This document shows positions 43,001 to 49,638 of a stretch of 64,000 bases of DNA, in pieces (position 1 is the first letter of the stretch; each line of letters opens with the position of its first letter). Position numbers and translations under genes: made by a program. The stretch lies in NCBI GenBank assembly GCA_028706475.1, contig JAQWBI010000003.1:1-64000 (forward strand), read 5' to 3'. The notes beneath the pieces were generated by a model. It saw nothing but the letters and a program-made list of their open reading frames with translations, made no database searches and was not told the DNA's origin. This DNA is from Candidatus Cloacimonadota bacterium. Lineage in GTDB: Bacteria > Cloacimonadota > Cloacimonadia > Cloacimonadales > Cloacimonadaceae.

Positions 43001-45033
43001 GCGTGTGTCAGAAAATCTTTAATTGCCTCGGCAGACACAATACCGTTGTTGAACTCATCATATATATCCTGAATATCTACTGTCTTCACAGTATGGCCTT
43101 CTGAAGACCAGAGATCGGTCAGCATCTGAGTCCCTTCCGATTCCATAAACTGATATGGAGTAATCACGACCACATTTGCTGAATTCATCGGATTCTTCAG
43201 ATCTGAGGGCAGGTTCATGCGCAGTAGTTTTGGGCTCTTTTTGGCACCCTCTTCCACGGCATAATAGAGGACGGCATTTGAGGATACACTATCCTGTAAA
43301 CTAACGGTCCAAGGAGCAGTACCATCCATTGTAAAAGGCTCTATTTGTAAGCCGTTAAACACACTGGAGCCAATCTTGTAAACAGATACATTGGGAGACG
43401 AAAACCCTCCTATATCAAATTGGAACAATCCATTGGGGCGATCAATGGGCTTAGTAAACTTAATGAAGTCTCTGTCGGTTCTATACTCTCTCCAATACTG
43501 CAGTTTGATGTAATCCAACATTACCTGTTCTTTCTCCAGCATCGTTGTGTTTCCGGAAAGACTGATATAGACATTATTGGTACCGTGGTGAAAGAACGAA
43601 TTGGCAATCGGTTCCTTGTTTAGAAAGATCTTCTCAGTTTGCCCAATCCAGGAATGAGTGTTCACCATAGCCTGATTTATCCTGATGGATGCATCGTGAT
43701 CGACCTGCCCTACCGAGAGAGTATCATTATATGTAAGGCCATGTAAAGCTATTTCTGTGTTCCCCTTGCGGACTGCACTATCAATGGGATACTCCAATTC
43801 GATGGGAACTATTTCCAGATTGGGTGCCTTGATTTTTTCCCAAAACCACACATCTTCACGATAAAACTCCTGATCACTATTCTGCCATCCCCTTCCCAGT
43901 TTATCGCTTACCAATTGTTTTTCAAAATGGACAGATTCCAGATATGCATCCGCCAGCATATACTCCATCGGATTACTGCTGATCAAACCTCCGTTTTCTA
44001 CGGCCATGCGGGCTCCATATCCTTCTGTCACACCTAAAGTATAAACATTTTCGGCCGTATAATCGTCACTATAGCGTTCGTCTCCGTAATGCCGATCGCC
44101 AAAGAACTCGAAGAAATCGCCATTATCGAAGCTACCGTCCTCTTCTCCATGGAAGTGTATCGGTACTTGCCCATACTCATCTCTCAATTCCAGATTACGT
44201 GGATCCACCTGGTCGATGTTCCAACTCATCTCCACCTGCAGTGAATCTGTCATCTCCGCAATAAAATCTCTCAACTTACTGTATTGAACTTTGAATATGC
44301 CTTCGCTATCTACGATTATCTGGATATCAGACACGTGATTCTCAGATCCCTTGGGGCTTTCGTATTGATAATCCTGTTTTGGTAGCTGACGCCATGCTTT
44401 GGAACTGGCATTATTCACAAAAAAAGCATCGCCTGCTACATCAATCGGGCTGTAGCCAAGCTGCCAGTTCTGTGCGGGGCTCTTAGTTCCGGAGATATTT
44501 ACACTGATCTCCATCTCTTGATATACTCTCAGCTCTTTGCCGGCAGCATTATACTGAAAGGGGTATATTCGAAGAGTCACAAATCTCCGATCTCCCACAA
44601 AAGCCGGTTTGGATACTTCCAACACCTGTGTGGGATACATACCTGCTTTTGAATAAGCACGAAAATCTCTCTTGGAACTGTACACCGGCATTTCGTCCCG
44701 CAAATCCATAGTTGGAACAGGATGGATCAATACTTCAGTTACAGTGTTTTGTACTGAAGATAGCAAGCGGGCAGAAGCTCCGCCATCGATGGGAACAGCG
44801 ATAGGAACGCTAAACATCCTCAGTTCGGGATAGCCTTCGTCCGCTGTGCTTACACCATCATCCATCATCAGACGTTTGAATCGCAAACCATCTACATTGA
44901 TTTCTGTTAGATTGTACTCGGGCATCACAAACTTCAGAGTAATAGTATCCTTGTTTTCGTTTACCACGCTGATGGGATTTGCCAAGAGAACAAGCGGCAA
45001 CAAGATCAGCAAGCATATATATAGTCTTCTCAT
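40012..45033 (-). CDS. giant C25 cysteine peptidase, PorU-like, with type IX-like C-terminal domain
   Basis: A 1673-residue exported protein with signal peptide RRLYICLLILLPLVLLANP. A beta-rich N-terminal half leads to the C25 domain (about 615-990) with His850 in FMGHGGGRVWAD and Cys883 in LACYASAFD. Several Ig-like or beta modules follow, and a FlgD/type IX sorting-like C terminus (about 1570-1673: NYPNPVLGQAQDP, VYIKVYTISGRLVKTF, LLANGTYFYRVVARRG). Its place before a PorV-like gene suggests the PorU sortase role; a secreted protease is the alternative. Start 45033 is chosen because GGGAG stands five bases before it; ATG 45048 is too close to that site. Confidence 0.88.
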   Translation of the reverse strand: MRRLYICLLILLPLVLLANPISVVNENKDTITLKFVMPEYNLTEINVDGLRFKRLMMDDGVSTADEGYPELRMFSVPIAVPIDGGASARLLSSVQNTVTEVLIHPVPTMDLRDEMPVYSSKRDFRAYSKAGMYPTQVLEVSKPAFVGDRRFVTLRIYPFQYNAAGKELRVYQEMEISVNISGTKSPAQNWQLGYSPIDVAGDAFFVNNASSKAWRQLPKQDYQYESPKGSENHVSDIQIIVDSEGIFKVQYSKLRDFIAEMTDSLQVEMSWNIDQVDPRNLELRDEYGQVPIHFHGEEDGSFDNGDFFEFFGDRHYGDERYSDDYTAENVYTLGVTEGYGARMAVENGGLISSNPMEYMLADAYLESVHFEKQLVSDKLGRGWQNSDQEFYREDVWFWEKIKAPNLEIVPIELEYPIDSAVRKGNTEIALHGLTYNDTLSVGQVDHDASIRINQAMVNTHSWIGQTEKIFLNKEPIANSFFHHGTNNVYISLSGNTTMLEKEQVMLDYIKLQYWREYRTDRDFIKFTKPIDRPNGLFQFDIGGFSSPNVSVYKIGSSVFNGLQIEPFTMDGTAPWTVSLQDSVSSNAVLYYAVEEGAKKSPKLLRMNLPSDLKNPMNSANVVVITPYQFMESEGTQMLTDLWSSEGHTVKTVDIQDIYDEFNNGIVSAEAIKDFLTHAYNHWRTPRLSHVILLGEGIDDTRDNSPSRKYNLIPVKKTWTFKHGATASDTWYACIVGDDLVPDISLARINVWTEEQISDYALKAKSYRDNLYTNRQWNNHVTLTAGGKIDDGNDIFSQQSERIRRRSIPEHYRVTRVYTSTQTVSSEYFGGTFDLKDAINSGTQFVQFMGHGGGRVWADYNLFNFNDVATLNNQVLPVVLSLACYASAFDTNGAASISEALIAQPDKGAIVTLGFSGLGYLMQDEDWGHAFSEAAFKMDFDTLGEAYVFALARYYTTTSSAASRYALTNGSVYLGDPLISLNKPIVHNTVVTQNHNPEPGESLSVQAQFPADVARARMYIMNENETVKNVPYDIDLVSGEFLSNYEIPQGSSNYTNKIMVSGYSPAKQYIGTTFYSVGRPAVKHEGFIPAQPVYTDSTVFMARVFNPQDIMSLYVAVRTDSVYYPKTQTWEVLWENYSMSPDAEDNTLWKTDTKLRKFPTKREIPFKYYITDKDTLVFESPLQSFHVAGPDLFLQEILLDANDGIPVLKVKSTNVGNAASLTTDLRLFKRVRDVWIMVSEQDFAPLDVEEYRWDTISLEDLPNGNHQLEVRVNTTFVFQEWDFFVNTNNYIPIEIPMNYFSVDSGGASINSLDNNLTCTVPPGFVNSGSVGFAVNDLDNIQLLNQPDLQTILMQNPAEGSDLQLSIPYEIKLLNTSLVDSLGFFDNGKKLNLTFKYSSNDDDTQDFESEYSFKIYRYNTDYQKWILVGGHMDLSNDTVSFEVARQGTYCIFRNTDNTPPTIEVNVQDQEFTVGGYVAGDGVISLLLSDANGIDLIDNRIHLSLNGSEIPETDYVISINKENINRVPVKYQLDLQKGDHNLKVVCTDLNGNVMSREAQFIVNDEFNILNIANYPNPVLGQAQDPKNDGRTRFTYVLTDSADEVYIKVYTISGRLVKTFRDLPTGVGYHEYPRTLYAWDCRDEQGFLLANGTYFYRVVARRGNKKIEKTMKMAILR

Positions 45034-45044
45034 CATAACTCCCT

Positions 45045-46295
45045 TCATGAAAGCTTGTTTGCCCTAAGGCCGATATCTTTACGATAGACCATTTCCGGAA
45101 AACTTATCTTATTTATATCTGCATAGACTTTATCACGTGCTTCGACCAAACTGTCAGCAATTGCTAATACTGTCAACACCCTTCCTCCGGAACTGCGTAA
45201 ACCACTTTCTGTTTTTTTCACTCCGGCAAAGTACAATTGGGATTCGAGCTGCGGTATTGATATCGGAATGTCTTTCCGATAAGTGCCTGGATATCCCGGA
45301 GCAGCCAATACCACTCCGACTGCGCAACGTGAGTCCCATTCCAGCTTCAGTTGATCAACCTTACCATCGCATGCGGCCACACATATATCCATGATATCAG
45401 TCTTTAAAAGAGGTAATAGCACCTGAGTTTCTGGATCTCCCAAACGGCAGTTGAATTCTATCACTTTCGGCCCTTCAGTAGTAATCATCAAGCCCATATA
45501 CAATATCCCGCTATATGTGCAATGCTCTTCCCTTAACGCAGTTAGCACTGGTTCCAATATTTTATTTTCGATGTACTTCCGGTATTCTTCAGCTTCGCGT
45601 ACAGGACAGTATGCTCCCATACCCCCTGTATTTGGCCCAAAATCACCATCGTACAACTGTTTATGATCCTGAGCAAAAAGAGTAGTACGGAAGTTTTCGC
45701 CGTCACAGATAGCAAAAAGGGATACTTCCCAGCCGTCCAGATATTCTTCCGCCAGCACTCCATTTGCTCCGCAATTCTGCTCCAGGAGTACTTTACACGA
45801 CTTAATCGCTTCGCTAAGATCGGAAGATATCACCACTCCCTTACCGGCTGCCAATCCATCAGCTTTCAGGACTACAGGCATCTTGAAGCACTTCAGAATG
45901 CTCTCTGCTTCATTAATGTCTCGGATGATCCGATACCTGGCTGTTGGTACGTGATACTTGCCCATGATCCTTTTTGCAAATTCTTTGGAATATTCTATTG
46001 CAGCGGCGGCTTTTGAAGGAGCAAACACCATGATCGAGTGCTGTTTCAGGTAATCCGACAGACCTTCTGCAATTGGCTGTTCGGGCCCGATGAAGACTAG
46101 ATCTATCCCTGTATTCTCACAGAAGTTCCTGATCTCTTCAAATCCCTCCAGCTTTATGCACTCAAAGCTTTCTGCTATTCCATCGTTCCCTGGACTTACG
46201 TAAATTTTGCTTGTTTTAGGACTACGGTCAAAGGCATCCGCTATCGCATGCTCTCTGGCTCCGCTTCCCAGTATCAATACTTTCACGTTACTCAT
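45045..46295 (-). CDS. purD: phosphoribosylamine-glycine ligase
   Basis: A 416-residue ATP-grasp ligase of de novo purine synthesis. Motifs are KVLILGSGAREHAIADAF, SPGNDGIAE, FIGPEQPIAEGLSDYL, VVLKADGLAAGKGVVISS, FGPNTGGMGAYCPV and VIEFNCRLGDPETQVLLPLL. It joins glycine to phosphoribosylamine. It overlaps cinA by 8 bases; no other pur gene is adjacent. Confidence 0.96.
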   Translation of the reverse strand: MSNVKVLILGSGAREHAIADAFDRSPKTSKIYVSPGNDGIAESFECIKLEGFEEIRNFCENTGIDLVFIGPEQPIAEGLSDYLKQHSIMVFAPSKAAAAIEYSKEFAKRIMGKYHVPTARYRIIRDINEAESILKCFKMPVVLKADGLAAGKGVVISSDLSEAIKSCKVLLEQNCGANGVLAEEYLDGWEVSLFAICDGENFRTTLFAQDHKQLYDGDFGPNTGGMGAYCPVREAEEYRKYIENKILEPVLTALREEHCTYSGILYMGLMITTEGPKVIEFNCRLGDPETQVLLPLLKTDIMDICVAACDGKVDQLKLEWDSRCAVGVVLAAPGYPGTYRKDIPISIPQLESQLYFAGVKKTESGLRSSGGRVLTVLAIADSLVEARDKVYADINKISFPEMVYRKDIGLRANKLS

Positions 46296-47514
46296 TCCTT
46301 AGTGTATTTGCTAATTCCAAGATTGCTGCTTCAGCGGCTTTGTAGCGTATGCTTTCTCGATCGCCATTGAACACCTTGTGTAAAGCATATTCTTTATCCT
46401 GGATTCGCCAACAGTAGTATACTGTACCCACAGGTTTATCTGTTGAACCCCCATCAGGACCAGCGATGCCGGTAACAGCTACCACAACATCTGCCCGGAG
46501 CAATCTTTGTATCCCCTGCGCCATAGCCCGCGCGCATTCTTCACTTACGGCACCAAAACTCCGTAATATGGACTCATCTACCTTCAAGAGCTCGGCTTTT
46601 ATCCGATTCGCATAGCTTACCACTCCGCCCAGGAACACATCTGAAGAACCCGGAATATCCGTAATAAAACGCTGAACCAGTCCCCCAGTACATGATTCTG
46701 CAACCGCCAGGCTATACTCTTTTTTCTTCAACAATTGCAGCAGATATTCTGCTGGAACTGTATCTTCATAGCCCCATACATAGTCACCGGTCTGCCTGTG
46801 CAGATACTGCTCCGCAATCTCAATAGCCGCAGCATCCTCGCCGTATAATCTCAAGTCCACTCTGCCTGTTTGCGGAAGCCAAGCCAAGCTTACTCCCTCC
46901 GGAAGCTCTTTGGGGTCCAACAATTCTGCCAAAGCAGACTCAGCAATACCATATGTATGCAGATTTCGCACCACCAACCCTTTAGCTTCGTGATATGCTT
47001 GTTTGAGTATTGGCTTTATGTAGTTTTCGAACATATACCGCATCTCCAGAGGTACACCCTGTAGCACAAATATATGCTTCCCATCGGTGTTATAATGCAA
47101 ACCTGGAGCAGTACCCCTGTCGTTCTTCAAAGCTTCAAAACCTTCCGGCACCATGGCCTGGCTGCGATTGGATAGGGGCATTGTGACATTGCGGTGGGCA
47201 AACCTATCCTGAATGTGTTGCCAGATATTCTCGCAGAAGTGCATATCCTTACCAAAGTATTCAGCAATAGCTGCTTTGGTGATATCGTCCTGAGTAGGAC
47301 CCAAACCTCCGGTGCTAATCACAACATCGTAGTTTTGCCAGCACTCATGAACTGCCTTTTGAATGGCCTCATAGTCATCCTGGATGGTCAAGCTGTACGC
47401 CACCGGTATGCCCAGTTCCGCCATTCCCGCTCCCAGATAGGCGAGATTACTGTTCAGGGTTCGCCCGATCAGTAGCTCGTTTCCGATGCTGATTACCGCA
47501 CTTTTCAGTTTCAT
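46288..47514 (-). CDS. cinA: CinA family protein (MoCF-type and nicotinamide-nucleotide amidase domains)
   Basis: A 408-residue two-domain protein. The N-terminal half is of the molybdopterin-binding type (AVISIGNELLIGRTLNSNLA, VVISTGGLGPTQDDITKAA), and the C-terminal CinA domain (AVAESCTGGLVQRFITDIPG, VAVTGIAGPDGGSTDKPVGT) carries the Ser/Lys-type amidase site. Family members hydrolyse ADP-ribose or deamidate NMN in pyridine nucleotide salvage. Start ATG 47514 gives the usual N terminus; TTG 47532 lies inside proS. Confidence 0.95.
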   Translation of the reverse strand: MKLKSAVISIGNELLIGRTLNSNLAYLGAGMAELGIPVAYSLTIQDDYEAIQKAVHECWQNYDVVISTGGLGPTQDDITKAAIAEYFGKDMHFCENIWQHIQDRFAHRNVTMPLSNRSQAMVPEGFEALKNDRGTAPGLHYNTDGKHIFVLQGVPLEMRYMFENYIKPILKQAYHEAKGLVVRNLHTYGIAESALAELLDPKELPEGVSLAWLPQTGRVDLRLYGEDAAAIEIAEQYLHRQTGDYVWGYEDTVPAEYLLQLLKKKEYSLAVAESCTGGLVQRFITDIPGSSDVFLGGVVSYANRIKAELLKVDESILRSFGAVSEECARAMAQGIQRLLRADVVVAVTGIAGPDGGSTDKPVGTVYYCWRIQDKEYALHKVFNGDRESIRYKAAEAAILELANTLRNE

Positions 47515-47515
47515 A

Positions 47516-49039
47516 TCAATAGGATTTGGCAAATACTACGCGTCGTTTGGAAGTCTTGCCACAACAGATGCATCGCCCCTCTTCTTCAATAGCGTCAAAT
47601 GGGATACAGCGTATCGTAACTTTCAGATCTTCCTTTATTTTCTCTTCACATGCTACATCACCGCACCAGTGAGATTCTGCAAAGCCACCATGAATTTCTG
47701 GCATTTCAGCGTTTTTGGGACTGAAGAATTTATAGAACTTTTTGTTGTCATCGATCTGCTTGGTGTTTTCTTTCCGAAAGCTCAGTGCGCGCTGATAGTA
47801 GTTTTCCTGAATCTCGCTCAGACTCTGTATTACATAAGCTTTTAAGTCTGCCAGCGAAACACTTTGTTTTTCGCGGGGTTCTTGGTCTCTGCGAGCAACA
47901 ATCACAGAATCTGAGGCTATATCTCTGGGACCAATCTCGATTCTGAGCGGGATCCCTTTCTTGATCCAATACCAATTCCGTTCACTACCGGTAAGATCCC
48001 TGTCGTCCAATTCATAGTAAATTCTGATGTCCTCAAAGTACTCGTTGCTGAAGAATTGTTGGATCTTTTCGCAATACTGTAATACCGCAGCTTTCTCTTC
48101 TTCATCTCGAAAGATCGGTATAATTGCTATATGTGAAGGTGCTATCTTTGGTGGCAATGCCAAACCATTATCATCGCTATGCGCCATTATCAGCGCTCCG
48201 ATCAAGCGTGTTGATACACCCCAAGATGTAGTCCAGGCATACTCAAACTCTCCGTTGCGACCTTGAAATTTGATGCCGGAGGACTTGGCAAAGTTTTGTC
48301 CCAAAAAGTGGGATGTTCCTGCTTGAAGTGCTTTTCTATCCTGCATCATGGCTTCAATACAATAGGTATTAACGGCTCCGGGAAATTTCTCCCCTTCTGT
48401 TTTCTCTCCGGTTATCACCGGTAGAGCCAGGTACTCAGCGGCAAATCTGGCATATACTTCCAACATCTTCAGAGTTTCGTCCATTGCGTCTTCCGCTGTT
48501 TCATGCACTGTGTGCCCTTCTTGCCAGAGAAACTCCGTGGTACGCAAGAAAAGCCTGGTACGCATTTCCCAGCGCACAATATTCGCCCATTGATTGATCA
48601 ACAGGGGAAGATCACGGTAGGAATTTACCCACTTGGCAAATGATGCTCCGATGATTGTTTCACTGGTTGGGCGCACGATCAACGGCTCGGTCAATTCACC
48701 TGCGACCTTCAAACCACCCTCTCCGTCATCCTCCAATCGCGAATGGGTCACCACTGCACATTCTTTGGCAAAACCATCTACATGCTCTGCTTCTTTTTCA
48801 AAGTAGGATTTGGGGATAAACAATGGGAAGTAGGCATTACGATGCCCTGTAGCACGAAACATTACATCTAGAGATCTCTGGATGTTCTCCCATATTGCAT
48901 AGCCCCAGGGTTTTATAACCATGCATCCGCGGACATCGCTGTTTTCTGCTAAATCAGCATTTTTAATAACTTGTTGGTACCATTCTGCATAATTTTGCTC
49001 TCGCGTAGGTTCTATAGCTGTCTTCTTTTGTTTGCTCAT
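47516..49039 (-). CDS. proS: prolyl-tRNA synthetase, archaeal/eukaryotic type
   Basis: A 507-residue class II synthetase lacking the editing insert of the bacterial type. ATG 49039 has GGAGTATTG ahead; the frame continues upstream into the promoter and repeat, which is not coding. Motifs are DVRGCMVIKPWGYAIWENIQ, IVRWEMRTRLFLRTTEFLWQ, EGHTVHETAEDAMDETL and AWTTSWGVSTRLIGALIMAH. The C terminus has a Cys-rich zinc module (EEGRCICCGK) and ends in Tyr, as is typical for this type (compare Thermus). The gene starts a unit with cinA and purD. Confidence 0.96.
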   Translation of the reverse strand: MSKQKKTAIEPTREQNYAEWYQQVIKNADLAENSDVRGCMVIKPWGYAIWENIQRSLDVMFRATGHRNAYFPLFIPKSYFEKEAEHVDGFAKECAVVTHSRLEDDGEGGLKVAGELTEPLIVRPTSETIIGASFAKWVNSYRDLPLLINQWANIVRWEMRTRLFLRTTEFLWQEGHTVHETAEDAMDETLKMLEVYARFAAEYLALPVITGEKTEGEKFPGAVNTYCIEAMMQDRKALQAGTSHFLGQNFAKSSGIKFQGRNGEFEYAWTTSWGVSTRLIGALIMAHSDDNGLALPPKIAPSHIAIIPIFRDEEEKAAVLQYCEKIQQFFSNEYFEDIRIYYELDDRDLTGSERNWYWIKKGIPLRIEIGPRDIASDSVIVARRDQEPREKQSVSLADLKAYVIQSLSEIQENYYQRALSFRKENTKQIDDNKKFYKFFSPKNAEMPEIHGGFAESHWCGDVACEEKIKEDLKVTIRCIPFDAIEEEGRCICCGKTSKRRVVFAKSY

Positions 49040-49066
49040 CAATACTCCATGATTTTTGCCTGATGT

Positions 49067-49095
49067 CACATTGATAAATGCAGTCATTCTGTCAA
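49067..49095 (-). promoter_or_regulatory. candidate promoter of the proS unit
   Basis: Minus-strand TTGACA at 49095-49090; at 17 bp spacing the -10 position reads AATGTG (49072-49067), which is weak. The start codon at 49039 lies 28 bases further on, a distance similar to other units here. Confidence 0.35.
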
Positions 49096-49162
49096 TGAAC
49101 TTTAGTATCCGCTGGCCCGGCCTAATTATCTGCTTTCGTATGACAGGGTTTATAAACTCAAG

Positions 49163-49338
49163 TAATGCAATGGAGTTCATTTGACCTTATGTATCTTATT
49201 GTATACCTCTATGTTATATGGTTAAATGGACTTAAATAACTGGGGAGGATACTATACATTGCATACAGTCCAAGCTACCCTTTAACTTATTTTATCAGAG
49301 ATAGATAGCACAGGTGTTTGAACTCCAGAGCATTATTC
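49163..49338 (-). mobile_element. MITE-like element, copy 2 (~175 bp)
   Basis: Read on the minus strand, it starts ATAATGCTCTGGAGTTCAAA and ends GAACTCCATTGCATTAC. The ends form inverted repeats (TAATGCTCTGGAGTTC against TAATGCAATGGAGTTC, two mismatches). It aligns over its whole length with 9069-9241. It stands immediately upstream of the proS promoter and may supply or disturb regulatory signals there. Confidence 0.65.
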
Positions 49339-49464
49339 GGGATTAAAGAAGCTATGAAACGTGACCAGTAGTATACAACTATCATTCTATCAACCAGTTA
49401 AGTGCTTTATCGAATGTGGAAGATTTTCTATCTCTTTACTCTACTGGCATGTAAACGGGTACTA

Positions 49465-49526
49465 AAGCAGATATCATGGGGTTATCATCGGGTGGCCACT
49501 GCTTTATAACGGCTTTATATCAGCTT
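49465..49526. repeat. hairpin repeat family, copy B
   Basis: Begins AAGCAGATATCATGGGGTTA, continues TCATCGGGTGGCCACTGCTT and ends TAACGGCTTTATATCAGCTT. The first and last 12 bases are inverted repeats with few mismatches. Same gap as MITE-like copy 2. Confidence 0.7.
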
Positions 49527-49577
49527 CGGCACATATTGAACCATAGGGCAGTATTAACTTTTAGCAATGGAATCATC

Positions 49578-49612
49578 CAAAGAAAAGAGACCAGCCCAAG
49601 CGAGCCGGTCTC
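49578..49612 (-). terminator. terminator of the infC-to-lipoprotein leftward block
   Basis: Minus strand: GAGACCGGC pairs with GCTGGTCTC (one G-T pair) over an eight-base loop, followed by TTTTCTTTGG. It is 27 bases after the stop of the lipoprotein gene. Confidence 0.85.
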
Positions 49613-49638
49613 TCCTTTCTATATAATTGTTTGGGATA

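Larger units (their letters stand above)
49040..49638. other. non-coding gap between proS and the 840-residue lipoprotein gene
   Basis: A stretch of 599 bp holding the proS promoter, MITE-like copy 2 (49163-49338), about 125 bp without recognised signal, hairpin repeat B (49465-49526) and the terminator of the leftward folD block (49578-49612). Confidence 0.7.

Noticed and set aside
49040-49180. 47-residue N-terminal extension of proS
   Set aside because: Covers the TTGACA box and reaches into the MITE-like repeat; ATG 49039 has the Shine-Dalgarno and matches the family start.
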